Positions 11,083-22,851 of a stretch of 64,000 bases of DNA are shown here, one piece after another (within the stretch, counting starts at the first letter, position 1; every line of letters starts with the position of its first letter). Source of the stretch: Plenodomus lindquistii. Taxonomy: Eukaryota > Ascomycota > Dothideomycetes > Pleosporales > Leptosphaeriaceae. A program made the position numbers and the translations under genes. Location of the stretch: contig JANUWI010000003.1 in the NCBI GenBank assembly GCA_025504975.1, positions 1,798,001-1,862,000 of the forward strand, written 5' to 3'. The notes beneath the pieces are model-generated. The model was not told the DNA's origin, did no database searches, and was given only the letters and a program-made list of their open reading frames with translations.

Positions 11083-14019
11083 TTACCCCCACCCTCCGAC
11101 TTGTAATAACCGTGGTAAAAAGGCAGGCCAGTCTGTAAAGTCCATGCCGTCAATGTCACACGTGCTCATCTATATCACCCATCGCACGTTAGAATACGAC
11201 ATCAAAGTGAAGAAATGAGCATGGGGGAAAAAGGGGGGGGGGAAACTTACACCAACCATCCCATCTCCATTCGCAAACCCGGCATCATCATTGTGTACGC
11301 CGTGTGTATGAGCATTCACCTCTGCACCCACATCCAGGCCAAACTCCAGCGGAACCGCAGTATCACCACCATCATCAATCTCGTTTCTCTCCGCATCAAC
11401 CGTAAGAGTAGATGTAGCTTTTGCAACAGCACTTCTAGCCCACTGTGCGAGATTATGTACTAGCGCGTAGTTGAGCACAGCCTCGGTGCTATAGTCGAGG
11501 TAGGCGAAGTAGCCGGCGGCCATGTCGATGGTGCCCATGTCGCGGGGTGGAGTGGAGAGCGGGGTTGTGGAGGAGAGGGGGTGCGGGAGTTGTTTGAGCA
11601 CGGAGATGAATGTGTTTATTAGGCCGACGAGGGGGTAGTAGAAGACCAGCCTGTGGAGCGTTGTCAGACCTATGCATGATCAAGGGGTTTGGTCTTGCTG
11701 GGTGGGGAGACATACCAAGTTGGTGCCGCGGCGGTAATGGTAATGGAGCGTGTGAGTAGGACCATGCTTCTTGCTGCGTGGCTGAGCGCTTCGTCGCTGA
11801 GGTCGACTTGTTGCTTGAGCGCGAGGTTTGTCTGCCTTTCATCTCCTGGGTTGTTGTACGCCTCGAGGTTCCAGGGATGCCCAAAGATGGAATGCACAAC
11901 GGCCATGTTGCCGTGGTGGCAGTAATGCAGGTGCATGAAGTGTTCAGCGCGGATCCCATGTATTGAAGACCCGGTCCCGGATCCTGTAGTCACTGTGGCT
12001 CTGAAGGCATGGGGCAAATTGGCGTACCACGTTGTGAGTTTGTTGTCAAAGTGCTTGACGAGCTTAATCTTCTCGGCGAGGGAGCGGGAGCGAGCTTTCA
12101 CGGTTAAGAGACCTTTCGCAATGGCGGAGGAGTATTTGGCTTGTTTTACCATGCAACTGAAGAGCTCAACAAACTGGGGGTGAGCGTCGGGTGCCCAGGT
12201 CGGCAATTCGCAGCTTATATCGTCGTCGTCGATGGCCTGGGAGGGGGTTTGGTTAGTCGTGGTGCAAGTGTGTATGGGAGACTCGACTTACAGAGGGACG
12301 ACCAGACCGCAGTGTCAAATGCTTTTCAACACAGTAAAGTGTCCAGAAGAGCCAGCTTCGCTGCTGAGATGCCTCAAACGTGACTCTTGAGGAGTTGGGC
12401 CGTAGGTGTAAGCCTCGGGCGTGGGAGAGACGGACTGCGCATCCAATGAGCATGTATTCTAGCTTGGCTGACCCTATGCCTTCCGTGTAAAAGGCCTGAT
12501 AGTGTGTGAGCTTTGTTGTCAGAGTGAATTGCACATGTTCAATGGGCATACCATGACAAGAAGTGCTTGGATGGCAGTCAGCCCCGGCGTTCCGTGTATG
12601 AGTTCTGGTTCCACGGATAAGGCGTTCTCTAGATAGCCTCGTGACAATGTCTGCGCTTGTGCCCATGTGCACGATTGAAAAGTTGCGATGCGACAACCAT
12701 TGGCATAGACAGCGTTGCGTAGTGCGTACCAGCCCATGTCGCTGTCGTCCGAAGGATCCTGATGAAAAGTCCGGAGACGTGCCTCGAAATTGGATCGGTC
12801 GATGATGTTGAATGATGCTTCGAGGCTTTTCTCAAAATACGCTGGTATCATCAGGGTCACTCTCTTATACATCTACAGGTAGAGAACTCCTACCATTCGT
12901 ATATAGCCAAGCAGTCTCCTGGCTTGGCTCAGGCACTCGTTCCTTACTTAGTCGCTCCCGCAATCTGAATCTTCTACTAATGTCTTTTTCCAGTGATGTT
13001 GCGTAATTTGCGTAGTTTAAGACGCCTATACGAGACGCTATCCAATCAACTCCAGGATCCGTACATATTGAGAGGAAGGAATGGGGGCCTGTCACGCATT
13101 AGCGGGAATACTTTCAACTTTGACGCGATTCTTGAGATGGTATACCATGGCACTCGTCTCGACTGGGCTGAGGCTAGTATTAGCTATCGACCACGAGCAT
13201 CAGAGATTTCCTTACAGGTTGTTCAATATCGTCAATGTCATATCTCGTATTCAGCTCCTCAGAGGCGCCGCCTGTGGGCATAGAGTGATTGTCGGCACTT
13301 GTGTATAGTAGGCCATCCTGCCTTGCGACAGGGTTAGCGACCGCACTAACAGGAGTTCTGAGTCCTGCAGCATTGTTGCCTCTATTCGTAGCAGATGCCT
13401 GATATGCACCCGTTGGGGTCGAGCAAGGTTGGTCTGCCGACAACGTGTCCACATGTTGGTTCCCATAAGATATGGTGGTGTTGTGAATAACTTCTGGAAC
13501 TGGATCTGTGTTGAAGACGTTGTCTCCATGCACTTCTTCCGTAAAATGTGGTAGTCCGGCTGCATGTACGAGCACGTCCAGGCGAGACTGATCCAGGGAT
13601 TCGGTAGGAGAGATGGACTTATTGGATCTTTCAATGAGACCGGCACTCCTCAATAAGCGTTCAGCATCCCCAAGACGTTGCCGGAGAGCTTGGGTCTTGT
13701 TCTTGCCAGCTCCACGGTACTTGCGAACTGTGCGCGAGTAATGACAGTTGGCTCCGTGATCCTTCACGCCATTGGGTCAAAGGTTCGATCTCCCCTACAA
13801 CGTCGGACACAACACTCACATTGCAGCTATGACACGGTCGGATGCCGTCACCTGTTTATCCTTCTCAGTACGACGAATGACAAGCAGTGCGGCTGGAGGA
13901 ATACATTTGATCTTCTTCACACGACATCTGTCGCATGCAACATTGGACTTCCGAGAGCGCGCTCCGTCTTTGGAGTGAGGACGCGCAGCTTCAGATTCGT
14001 CTCTTGGGCTGGACGGCAT
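11083..14019 (-). CDS. Zn2Cys6 fungal transcription factor
   Basis: Nuclear binuclear-zinc-cluster regulator of the Gal4 class. Ten exons join in frame: 14019-13905, 13851-13820, 13761-13216, 13167-13146, 13088-12894, 12841-12552, 12495-12292, 12236-11716, 11650-11251 and 11169-11083, giving about 803 residues. Two introns interrupt the zinc cluster; spliced, it reads C-x2-C-x6-C-x5-C-x2-C-x6-C. A basic linker and a possible coiled coil follow, then the fungal-specific regulatory domain, including LSHARGLHL. Exon 2 is 32 nt; exon 4 is 22 nt (28 nt if the alternative acceptor is used). The C-terminus (DFTDWPAFLPRLL) comes from a separate 87-nt exon. It is transcribed away from a dioxygenase-like gene across 417 bp, so it is the obvious candidate regulator of the genes up to 21.5 kb. 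Confidence 0.88.
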
Positions 14020-14436
14020 TCCGGACTGCAAATATTCATTCAATTCGGCACATCATAATGTCAGGACGCTGATGATCGGGGTGGACATGTTGCAACACAT
14101 TGCATCCGAGTCTTTGCGGAGGTGCGTGAGGGGTCAGGGCAATAAAAGCGCGTCTCATTGGTCAGCCGGAAGCAATTGCTTCCGGCGATGACGCCCTCGA
14201 GCCATTCACACTGTCGGCTCCCCGATGTACAGCACACGTGCATGTTGTCTTACACCCGAAATACAGTTCGTTAGTCGCTAAGATAACGCGCCCAAAAAGT
14301 AAAGAGATGCGCCCTGCCCAGCTCCAGTCTTAATCCGAAGACTGTTTTATTCTCTGCCAAGTTGCACCTCTGTTTAAGACGGAGAGACATCAAGTACCAC
14401 ACCATCAGGAGCCCCTCGTTGTTGCCCACATCTACA
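14020..14436. promoter_or_regulatory. Divergent promoter: regulator / dioxygenase-like gene
   Basis: This 417-bp region holds the promoters of the Zn2Cys6 gene (minus) and the VOC-family gene (plus). CGG triplets, the usual half-sites of such regulators, occur, but no clean inverted or direct pair could be singled out. Confidence 0.45.
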
Positions 14437-15030
14437 ATGGCGGTCGATTTTGATACTCCAGGCGCGCAAGTCAAAAGCCCGAGCGGACTCGCGCATGTTG
14501 TCCTGCGTACCCGTAACCTCAAAGCGATGAAAGACTTCTACCGCAACTTTCTCGGCGCCCAAATCATATACGAAAACGATATGCTTGTGTTTCTCTCCTA
14601 CGACGATGAACATCACCGAATCGCCCTTGCGGCCATCCCTGGGACCCAAGCCAAAGCCCCAACAACATCCGGTCTTGAACACATCGCCTTCAGTTTCGAC
14701 TCGCTGTCTGATCTGCTCCTCGCATATAGACAACGCAAGCAGATGGGCATCCTACCGCTATGGCCTGTCAACCATGGACCTACAACGTCAATCTACTACC
14801 GGGATCCTGATGGAAATGAGATCGAAACGCAGACTGACAACTTTGCGAATGCAGATGAAGCGACGGAGTTTATGAAATCCAAAGAGTTCGGCGAGAACCC
14901 CATTGGTGTGGATTTTGATCCTGAGGATTATATCAAACGACTGGGTCAGGGTGAATCCGAGGCAACAATGTTGAAGCGTGTAGAAATTGGCCCACGTGGC
15001 CTGCCTCCCCATTTGCTTGAGCACCGTTGA
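14437..15030 (+). CDS. VOC-superfamily extradiol dioxygenase-like protein
   Basis: Single-exon 197-residue protein of the glyoxalase/bleomycin-resistance/dioxygenase (VOC) fold, resembling 2,3-dihydroxybiphenyl 1,2-dioxygenase-type enzymes. The two beta-alpha-beta-beta-beta modules start at SGLAHVVLRTRNLKAMKDFY and at SGLEHIAFSFDSL. The likely metal ligands are the His in AHVVL, the His in LEHIAF and the Glu in GNEIETQ, the usual His-His-Glu triad. The tail of about 55 residues is charged. The start at 14437 puts the first VOC strand near residue 20. Neighbouring an FAD aromatic hydroxylase, it would suit cleavage of a hydroxylated ring, but substrate and even dioxygenase activity are inferred. 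Confidence 0.8.
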   Translation: MAVDFDTPGAQVKSPSGLAHVVLRTRNLKAMKDFYRNFLGAQIIYENDMLVFLSYDDEHHRIALAAIPGTQAKAPTTSGLEHIAFSFDSLSDLLLAYRQRKQMGILPLWPVNHGPTTSIYYRDPDGNEIETQTDNFANADEATEFMKSKEFGENPIGVDFDPEDYIKRLGQGESEATMLKRVEIGPRGLPPHLLEHR

Positions 15031-15795
15031 GGAAAGTGTGTAGATTTCCGCAATCTTGCAAGCCTTCAACATGATGGCTCCTTAGTGTAGGAAAGAATTG
15101 TATCAATCTACCAAACAGTTGCACAGGCAGCTCAGCATAGAATCCCTGAAACCTTGCAAGCGCTCTACGACACTTGAAGTGATACCTTTTGAGCATAAGA
15201 TCAATTCGTGTCCGTATGGGAACATGATACTCTCGTACGAATATCTCCTGTTCGCCACAATAGGAAATCCAGCATGGCCCTCAACCCAGGGCCTCGTTCT
15301 CCACTCAGCCGTTTCCGCAAGCGGCAAGACGTGGTTGCCAATATCAATCTTGCAGACCCCGCACAACAACACTGGGACATGATGAACACGGCCCCTCGGC
15401 TGTGCCCTCTAAGCATTATACGATATTGTGGGGTAGTCAACTCTGTTCCCGCACAAACGCGGGGCAGCATCCGGAATCAAACTCGGGAGCCATGCACTCG
15501 CTCTCCAGGAGCCATCGCCACTACGTACTCCGCATTATGCGTTGTGCCCGTTACTAAAGCCATATCGATCCACTCGATGACTGCATCCATCTTGAAATCA
15601 TCATAGGTAACCGTAGCCGAGGGAACCGACCATTAATACGGATGATTAAAAGTCTTGTCTAAGTTTCTAGCCAGGATTGAATGTCAGGCTTTGTATACCC
15701 AACTTCACAGAGTCCAGTGTCAATCGTGCTGTTTCTTTTGGCTACCTCATCGCTGAACTTGTTGCATTTTGAACCAGAGACAAAGCAATACGACC
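15031..15795. other. No supported gene
   Basis: Spacer of 765 bp upstream of the FAD monooxygenase. Overlapping short frames exist on both strands without domain features or splice-compatible extensions. Confidence 0.55.
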
Positions 15796-17819
15796 ATGGC
15801 ATCTTTATCTTCCACCCAGCCGACCGCACAACCGCCTAAGAATGTAACACTTCCCGCGAATACCGTACTCATTGCTGGTGGCGGTCCAGTAGGTCTCCTC
15901 CTCTCCCTCATCCTCTCCCACCACTCCGTACCATCCATCGTCCTTGAGCGCAATGCGACCACTACAAAATGGCCCAAAATGGATTTGACGAACGCTCGCT
16001 CCATGGAAATGATGCGACGTCTTGGCTTGTCCGACGCCCTTCGCGCAGTTGGTGTTGCACCACACTTCACCCATGATGTTATAATCTCGACTGGCCTGGC
16101 TCAACCGAAAGCAGTCACGAAATGGGACTTGCCGGGGGTGGCTGAGATGCAGCGGCTAATTGAAGAGAGGAATGATGGAACTATGCCTCGCGAGGCATGG
16201 CAGAGGGCGAGCCAAATCGATGTTGAAGCCATGTTGAAAAAGAAATGTGATGCGAATGAGAATGTGGATGTGAGGTTCGGGTGGAAAGTTGGCTCAGTAA
16301 AGGAGGTAGAAGAAGACGAGGAAGGGAGAGGAACGTTATTGACGGCAACATCCTCGGAGACAGGAGAAAGAGTGGAATTCAGGGGTAAATTTATCGTGGG
16401 GTGTGATGGTGCCAGCAGCATTGTTAGGAGGAGTATGGAGTGGGGTCTAAGTGGGGGACCTACGTACGTGAATTTCCCTTTGCAGCTCCACTTTGCAGTT
16501 TTCCATTCTAGTTTCCCTGATCCCATACACCTACTCCTTGATGATACAAGCAAGCCTTCAAGGTCGAGTGAAGATATACTGATCAGTTTGCAAGACCTTC
16601 GTGCGTCCTTCTGGTCCACTTCCGCTCCTCCGCCCTGTCGCTTCTCCGCACTCAAGGTCAAGCCTGGCACATCTTCTTCGTCATGCCTCCCGGTGGCTTC
16701 TCCGGTGCTCTGATCGCTCAAGATGAAACCTCAACTTTCACTGTGCACTATTTCCGCCCCGCTGGTACCGACACCGACTTGATCTCCAATGAAGACGCCA
16801 TTTCCGCCGTATTGGGCGGCCTCGGGGCACCATACCACGTTCCTATTGACGAAATCCTCGTGCGCAGTGTATGGCGACCCAGTATCGCTATCGCACAGAC
16901 GTGGGCGAGTAAGAGCGGCAAGGTCTTCATAGCAGGTGATGCCGCGCACCAGAATATTCCGACCGGTGGGTATGGTATGAACATGGGAGTCGGCGACGCT
17001 TATGACTTGGGTTGGAAGCTCGCAGCCACGATCCAAGGCTATGCTGGTCCTTCACTACTTCGATCCTACGAACAGGAGCGTAGACCCGTAGCACTGCGCA
17101 ATGTTGAAAGGAGCGGCGTGCATTTGGCCACCCACCACGCTGTCAAGCAATTCTTTGAGGGGGTAAGCGACGCCAAAGTCGTCGATGATCAGGAGAGCGA
17201 GGAAGGAAAGAGGATAAGGGAGAAAATTCATGAGCATTACCAGAAGAATGACGGAGAGAACAGAGACTTGGGGGTGGAGATGGGATACATCTATGATTCA
17301 GAAATCCTTTCAGCATCTGGTGACGATGGAGAGAAACCCGTCCAAACACCGCGGGTATACACACCGAGTACGTGGCCGGGAAGTCGCGCACCACACGTCT
17401 TCTTGCGAGATGGTAGTTCGGTATTCGATCATTTCGGACGCGACTGGTCACTCGTCACTTTTTCTGGCGATAAGAGTAGTGTCAGCGTTCTCCTGGAGGC
17501 AGCCAAAGCCCTTGCGATTCCGGTTAAACATGTTGATCTTCAAGGGGAAGAACACGCGCGGGAGATTTGGCAAAGGGATATTGTGCTCGTGCGCCCGGAC
17601 GAGCATGTAGCGTGGAGAGCAAAGTCGGTTGGTAGCGCCGAAGAAGCTCGCACTATACTTGAGCTTGCCGTAGGCCTAAAGTCACGTGAGGTAGATGGGA
17701 AGGTGGAGGTTGTCATCGAGACCAAAGCTCCTGAAACATTGTTCACTGCGACAATGGGGATGAAGACGCAAGTTCAGACGTATGAAATGGAGCACCTGGG
17801 AGACTTCCAGCGGGGTTGA
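15796..17819 (+). CDS. FAD-dependent aromatic hydroxylase (phenol hydroxylase/MhpA type)
   Basis: Flavoprotein monooxygenase of the PHBH fold, inserting one oxygen into an aromatic ring using NAD(P)H. Exons 15796-16463 and 16595-17819 give 630 residues. FAD-binding motifs are in order: IAGGGPVGLLL near the N-terminus, GCDGASSIVR in mid-protein, and GDAAHQNIPTGGYGMN with the GDAYDLGWKL helix. The C-terminal 180 residues fit the thioredoxin-like domain of phenol 2-monooxygenases. The intron is 131 nt, longer than most here, and its removal restores the strand SCVLLVHF. It lies between the dioxygenase-like gene and the SnoaL-like gene. Substrate is not predictable from sequence. Confidence 0.88.
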
Positions 17820-18098
17820 GTAGCGACAAAATGTATTCTGTCCAACTATACGTTCCCTCGATTGCGTGAGCATGCACAGTAGCGTTGACAGGCCTTTGCT
17901 TTACGTCACGCGCAGCGTCAAACTTGCACGAAATCGTCGACGGTACGATAAACATGTGAGAACGTTCTAGTATAAAGATGTTGACTGGTCCTGATGACGA
18001 GACATCGTCGACCCATACATGGTCCTCGTGAGTACCTCAACTAAATCAATGCCTCCACGGTTCACAAAACTTCATCAACATCCAGTGCTCAAGATCTT

Positions 18099-18693
18099 TC
18101 AAGGACCCGCAAGCGCCTTCGCAAATGCAGCGGTATCCTGCACATGTCAGATCGTCCCTTACGCACTTGGGGGAGGAAGAACTCACCGCCCACACTTGAT
18201 ACATTTTGATGCGTGGTGCAGAACTGGCGTCACCACCTGTAATGATTCTTGCCGTAAATTGCATGTTTACAGATCTCGCATCTGCTAAGCCCATCTCCGC
18301 ATCGCCAATGAGCATCAAGTCTGAGCATTCTGGGTCGTGTATGTATACTGTTCGTACTGTATGACGCCGTTTCTTGATCACGGACCATGCATTATCGCGA
18401 CATTTGCGAATCTCTACGCGTGTTTTGCGTTAGTGTTGATGGGATTAAGACACATGTCTCATGCTGTCCAGGGTCATACCTGAAGATCCTCTCGTTGTTC
18501 CAGCAGACGCCACTAGCACGCCGTCTGACGTGAACACCTCATCCGCCAACTTGTCACCTACTCCCGGACCAGAATCGTCCATCAAAGTGAAGAATTTCTC
18601 AATGAGAGCTCGGATTGCGTCTGGAACATCGAATTTTGGCCAGCTTGTGCCATCAATGACGTAACTCACTGGTGCGCTCAACGGTGTAGCCAT
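18099..18693 (-). CDS. SnoaL-like (NTF2-fold) protein
   Basis: Small protein of the SnoaL/NTF2-like fold, a scaffold used by polyketide cyclases, hydratases and isomerases. Exons 18693-18480, 18413-18187 and 18137-18099 join to 159 residues. After splicing, the EIRKCRDNAW segment, HTVRTVYIHDP strand and QVWADTAAFAKALAGP ending follow the pattern of fungal SnoaL-like proteins. The third exon codes for only 12 residues. No catalytic residue can be assigned. It diverges from the P450 gene across 786 bp. Confidence 0.78.
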
Positions 18694-19479
18694 AGCTAAT
18701 GGAAAGTGACAATGTACCTAGGTGTCGACCTTTGGATACTAAGAAAGCCAAATAAGGCTTTGTAGACAGCCTGTAACTGGAGACTGTTTTGGGTCCCAAC
18801 TACAGGCGGGGTCAAGTTCCGGTAATATTTGCTCCCGGATACCTAGGTAGGTACGCTATTATGCGCTGGGTCGAAGCCTCACCATATTCAATTACGAGTC
18901 AGACTATCAACCGCAGGCTGCCTCTCTATGAGTCGCAAAATTGATTAAAATGTGAAATTCTTTGTACATGAGAAGGTTTTTTTTACAAGAATGATAAGCA
19001 TTACTTATTTTCTTTGTAATTCCCAACCCAAGCCGTGTCGAGAACTGTTACAAATTGTTCTCTTAGTAATTCTCGACGTAATCACGTGTCTAGACTTGGA
19101 TCCTGTGCTGGTGCTAAGACTTGTTGGTCCTCAAACCTAGTTATTTCCTATCTTCCCGGCTAACCGAATAGGTAGGTACCTATGGTAGGCTGCATCACAC
19201 CATTGTTGTCACGAACGAGCTCGTTTTTATTGGGGGTTTACCCCCCCTCCCCCTCAACATAAGATAACCGAGGGATGTAATTCTTGATACGAACGAGCTG
19301 CTTTGTAACATGATTGCCTAAGCAGTCTTAAAGCGGAGAGATGAAGAGCGGGGAATGTTCGTTCTTAACCCGATGGGAGCACTCATCATTCTGATCAATC
19401 CATGGACTTTGTAGTTCTCGAGAGAGTCTGTGGAATGGTCTCTGCTCCTTAGAGCACTTTACTCCAGTCACTGAATCCA
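18694..19479. promoter_or_regulatory. SnoaL-like/P450 divergent promoter with TAGGTAGGTAC motifs
   Basis: No gene is supported in these 786 bp. The motif CCTAGGTAGGTACG occurs at about 18842-18855, AATAGGTAGGTACCTA at 19169-19183 and GTACCTAGGT at 18715-18724. These share a palindromic TACCTAGGTA core. Similar elements are seen elsewhere in the window (near 25021), so they may be a dispersed genomic motif rather than operators. Confidence 0.45.
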
Positions 19480-21472
19480 ATGCGACTCCCAATGGATGAT
19501 CTTCGCGTCGTCGCAGCGGCCACTTCGCTTGCTGCCTTATTCATCTACCTTCTGGTGAACATTCTCCGGATCGGCCGCCGGCCCAAGAACTATCCTCCAG
19601 GACCACTCACCATACCTTTACTGGGAAACCTTCATCTCGTGCGCATCTCCACCTTACGATGAGAAGGAGCAGCTACTAATGGGGTCGCAAAGATGCCCAA
19701 GGACCGCCCTCACATCCAATTCACAAAATGGGCTCAAGAATACGGGTTCGCTACGCATTCACTCTCGGAATCGGTCCAATACTAACACGAAAAGGCCAGT
19801 ATATTCCCTCATCCTCGGTACCAAGACATATGTTGTCCTTTCATCCCCAGAGACAGTCAAAGATCTCCTCGACAAACGAGCCAACATCTATTCATCGCGT
19901 CCTGAAATGTACATGGGACAGACCATCGCGAGTGGAGGCCTGAGACTCGTCGTTCTAGTACCGAGTTTCCTACTGTCCGTAATGCCATGCCCTAACCACT
20001 GCGTAGGAGTATGGCAACCTCTGGCGTAAGATGCACAAGATGATCCACAACATCTTCAACATGCGCGCGGCGATCACATATGTGCCATATCAAGACCTAG
20101 AGAATAAACAGATGCTCAAAGATCTTCTGGAAGCCCCTAAAGACTTCGTTCATCACGTCCGCCGATATAGCAATTCCCTTACTACTCAAATGGTCTACGG
20201 CTTCCGAACCCCTGATCGCAATGACCGCAAACTCAAACAGCTCTTTGAGGTAAGACAGACGTAAATTGTTCGAGAGAACTTCACAATGGGCTAAACACCA
20301 TTGTAGAGCTTTGATCACTGGGGCGAGCTAGCCTCGGGGGCGAGCGCACAGTTGCTCGACTTGTTCCCTGTACTTCGACGCTTACCGCCCTTTATACGCC
20401 CAAATTATCGCTACGCCCAAAATCTGCACAAGATTGAGATGGATCTGTACTTGGGACACTGGATGGATACGAAGAAAGCGTTAAAAAGCGGCACTGGTAA
20501 TGTGAGGGAAAATGGCGCGTCATTGTCAGATCGATCCCACTAACGAGTTCATTCACAGCCATGCTTTTCAAACGATGTCCTCCGCGTACAAGAACAGGAG
20601 CAGATGTCCGACCAGCAAGCCGCTTATTTGAGTGGATCGCTCCTTGAAGCTGGCTCTGATACAACTTCATCCACTACCATCGGATTCATCCAGGCAATGA
20701 TGGTGTTCCCCGAGGTTCAAAAAGAGGCTCAGGCCGAAATCGACCGCGTTGTAGGGCTTGATCGTATGCCCACCATCGAAGACGCAGAAAATCTGCCATA
20801 CATACGCGCGATTGTCAAGGAAACCATCAGGTGGATGCCCACGACCGTCATGGCAGCACCACACAGCCCAATTCAGGATGATTACTACGAAGGCTACAAG
20901 ATACCCAAGGGTGCTTCTGTAGTTATCAATGTCTGGTGAGTTGATTCGCTCTCACGTTGTGTATGATGACAAGTCTAACGGCCTATGACAGGGCTTTACA
21001 CATGGACCCCTCGCGGAATCCCAATCCCCGTGTTTTTGATCCTTCGCGCTTCGCCGACGATTTGCGGACAGAGTTTGAGTGCGCAACAGCTCGCGACCCA
21101 TCCAAGCGCAACAACTACATTTTCGGCGCAGGTAGACGAGTCTGTCAGGGTATGCACATTGCAGAGCGCTCGCTGCTCTTGGCCATGACGCGCTTGTTGT
21201 GGGCATTTGACTTTGAGCGACCCATCGATCCCCAAACCGGGGGTTTGAAGCCACTGCCTGATATCGATGATCTAAGGGGTAATATTGCGGTACAGCCCGC
21301 TCCATTCGAAGTCGCGATTGTGCCTCGATCAGAAGATAAGGCGCGGCAGGTCAGAGAGACGTGGGAGGTCACGGAAGATACGCTGTTGAATCGCGAGACA
21401 AAGCAGTGGGCGAAGATACCTGAGGGTATGGCTTTTAGCACGTGGATGCCAGACAAGGCTGGTGAATGGTGA
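19480..21472 (+). CDS. Cytochrome P450 monooxygenase
   Basis: Microsomal haem-thiolate monooxygenase. Seven exons (19480-19638, 19693-19745, 19795-19957, 20007-20249, 20307-20501, 20559-20935, 20992-21472) give 556 residues. An N-terminal membrane anchor (about residues 8-27) and the hinge YPPGPLTIPLLGN come first. The I-helix AGSDTT, the ExxR motif (ETIR) and the haem-binding FGAGRRVCQG are all intact. A second ATG at 19492 is an alternative start. The fungal family resembles the O-methylsterigmatocystin oxidoreductase/CYP64-like group in general layout, but the clan is not assigned. Context suggests a role with the FAD hydroxylase and SnoaL-like protein. Confidence 0.92.
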
Positions 21473-22339
21473 ATGTAAAGATGTACAATCTCGCTGCAAG
21501 ACACATAGTTGGAATTTCTACCATGCCTTGAAATGTGCACTCTCAACTATATGTACGTTGATCATACCTCCCACTGCTAATTTCGATCTATGCACTCGCT
21601 TTCACCGGCTTCTGTGCGGTCCGAAGACGGTTGAGTCGATTTCGCAGGTAGAGAGGCGTAGCAGAATCGTTTAGTCAAAGACAATGCGAATTGGATATGA
21701 TGTATGGAGAGGACAATGTCCTGAGGGCTGGGATGGGTGAGAAGAATCAAGCAAGATAAGGAGTGTAGACTTGACAGTTCCATGACAGGGTACCACCAGA
21801 TAGGTACAAAACTTGACGCTTGCTTCGGAGACGCATCGATGATGCAGCGTGGAGGCTCCTGCTAAGACCACTAGGTAGTAGAAACTATACTGCGCCTGTC
21901 TTTGTAGATTAAACAACAAGTTCGTTCACTGTGTTGCTGCTCTGGGAGAATAGGAAACCGGATCTGGTTCCGATAGCGTGACGTTAACTTAGCGCGATCT
22001 GCACCCTAGCGCCAAATCGAGCTTTCGCGTCTGGCAAGTGCATGCACAAGCTTCACGACTCCATTACCAGCGAGCTGTCCGCCCTCTGATTAACGCTACG
22101 ACGCCAATTACCATCTCACCAGGAACTGATACCTCCCAGGTTGACTGAGAAGATTTGACGTCGTAAGTGAGCGAAAGATTCGTCATCACTCCGATCGTCA
22201 GACGACCGTCTCAAGTCTTGCGCAGCCAAACATTTCATACTTCGGCTTCTCATCTTGATAATCGATCCAAACCAGAATTACCTGCCTCAAAATTAATTGA
22301 AAAGCTCACAATTACCATTATCAAATCGTGTCAGCCATC
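21473..22339. other. No supported gene
   Basis: Spacer of 867 bp between the P450 stop codon and a small membrane protein gene; only short, featureless frames are present. Confidence 0.55.
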
Positions 22340-22651
22340 ATGGTCAGCGCCACCTTCTACGTCATGGCCATACTCGGACTGTCACTGTCTTTTCTTGCTA
22401 GCACCTGTGCGCTGTGCTATATTCTCGGTGTATTTCCGCTTCTGAGGGAGCTCTCCAATAAGGAAAAACTTCGCCGCGCAGAGAAGGCCAAGATCAGACC
22501 TGAAGAAATAGAGCTAGAGTCTACACCCGATATACAACGACGAGCACGAGAGCGCAGAAGATTGGAAGAGAACAAGAGACGGCAGAGGAATAAGATGCGA
22601 AGAGAAGCAGGGTTTTACGAAGAATTGGGAGCGGCTTATCGAAGGTCATGA
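22340..22651 (+). CDS. Small single-pass membrane protein
   Basis: Single-exon frame of 103 residues, not recognised. One hydrophobic helix (about residues 4-29) is followed by a strongly charged, Arg/Lys/Glu-rich helix that probably forms a coiled coil. The first ATG is at 22340. The topology resembles small organelle-membrane or assembly proteins, but no family is claimed. Confidence 0.55.
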   Translation: MVSATFYVMAILGLSLSFLASTCALCYILGVFPLLRELSNKEKLRRAEKAKIRPEEIELESTPDIQRRARERRRLEENKRRQRNKMRREAGFYEELGAAYRRS

Positions 22652-22851
22652 GATCGGCGAGCTGATGAGCATGGTGAGAAGAGGATGTGAAAACAATCGC
22701 GATTGTGATTGTCTTCGTTTGTAACTCATCAAACGCCCGTCCACGTTCGCCACCATTGGCCGCATCCCGATACCTGCCGAGGCATCATATTGCCATACGG
22801 ACACGTTAACTCCCTCTATTACTACATAACACGCGCTCGAAAAAATCAACA

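Noticed and set aside
13786..13800. Box-B-like GGTTCGATCTCC, possible tRNA
   Set aside because: Lies in an intron of the Zn2Cys6 gene and has no cloverleaf or box A around it.
16101..16721. 206-codon minus frame within the FAD hydroxylase
   Set aside because: Antisense shadow; low-complexity Ser/Thr product.
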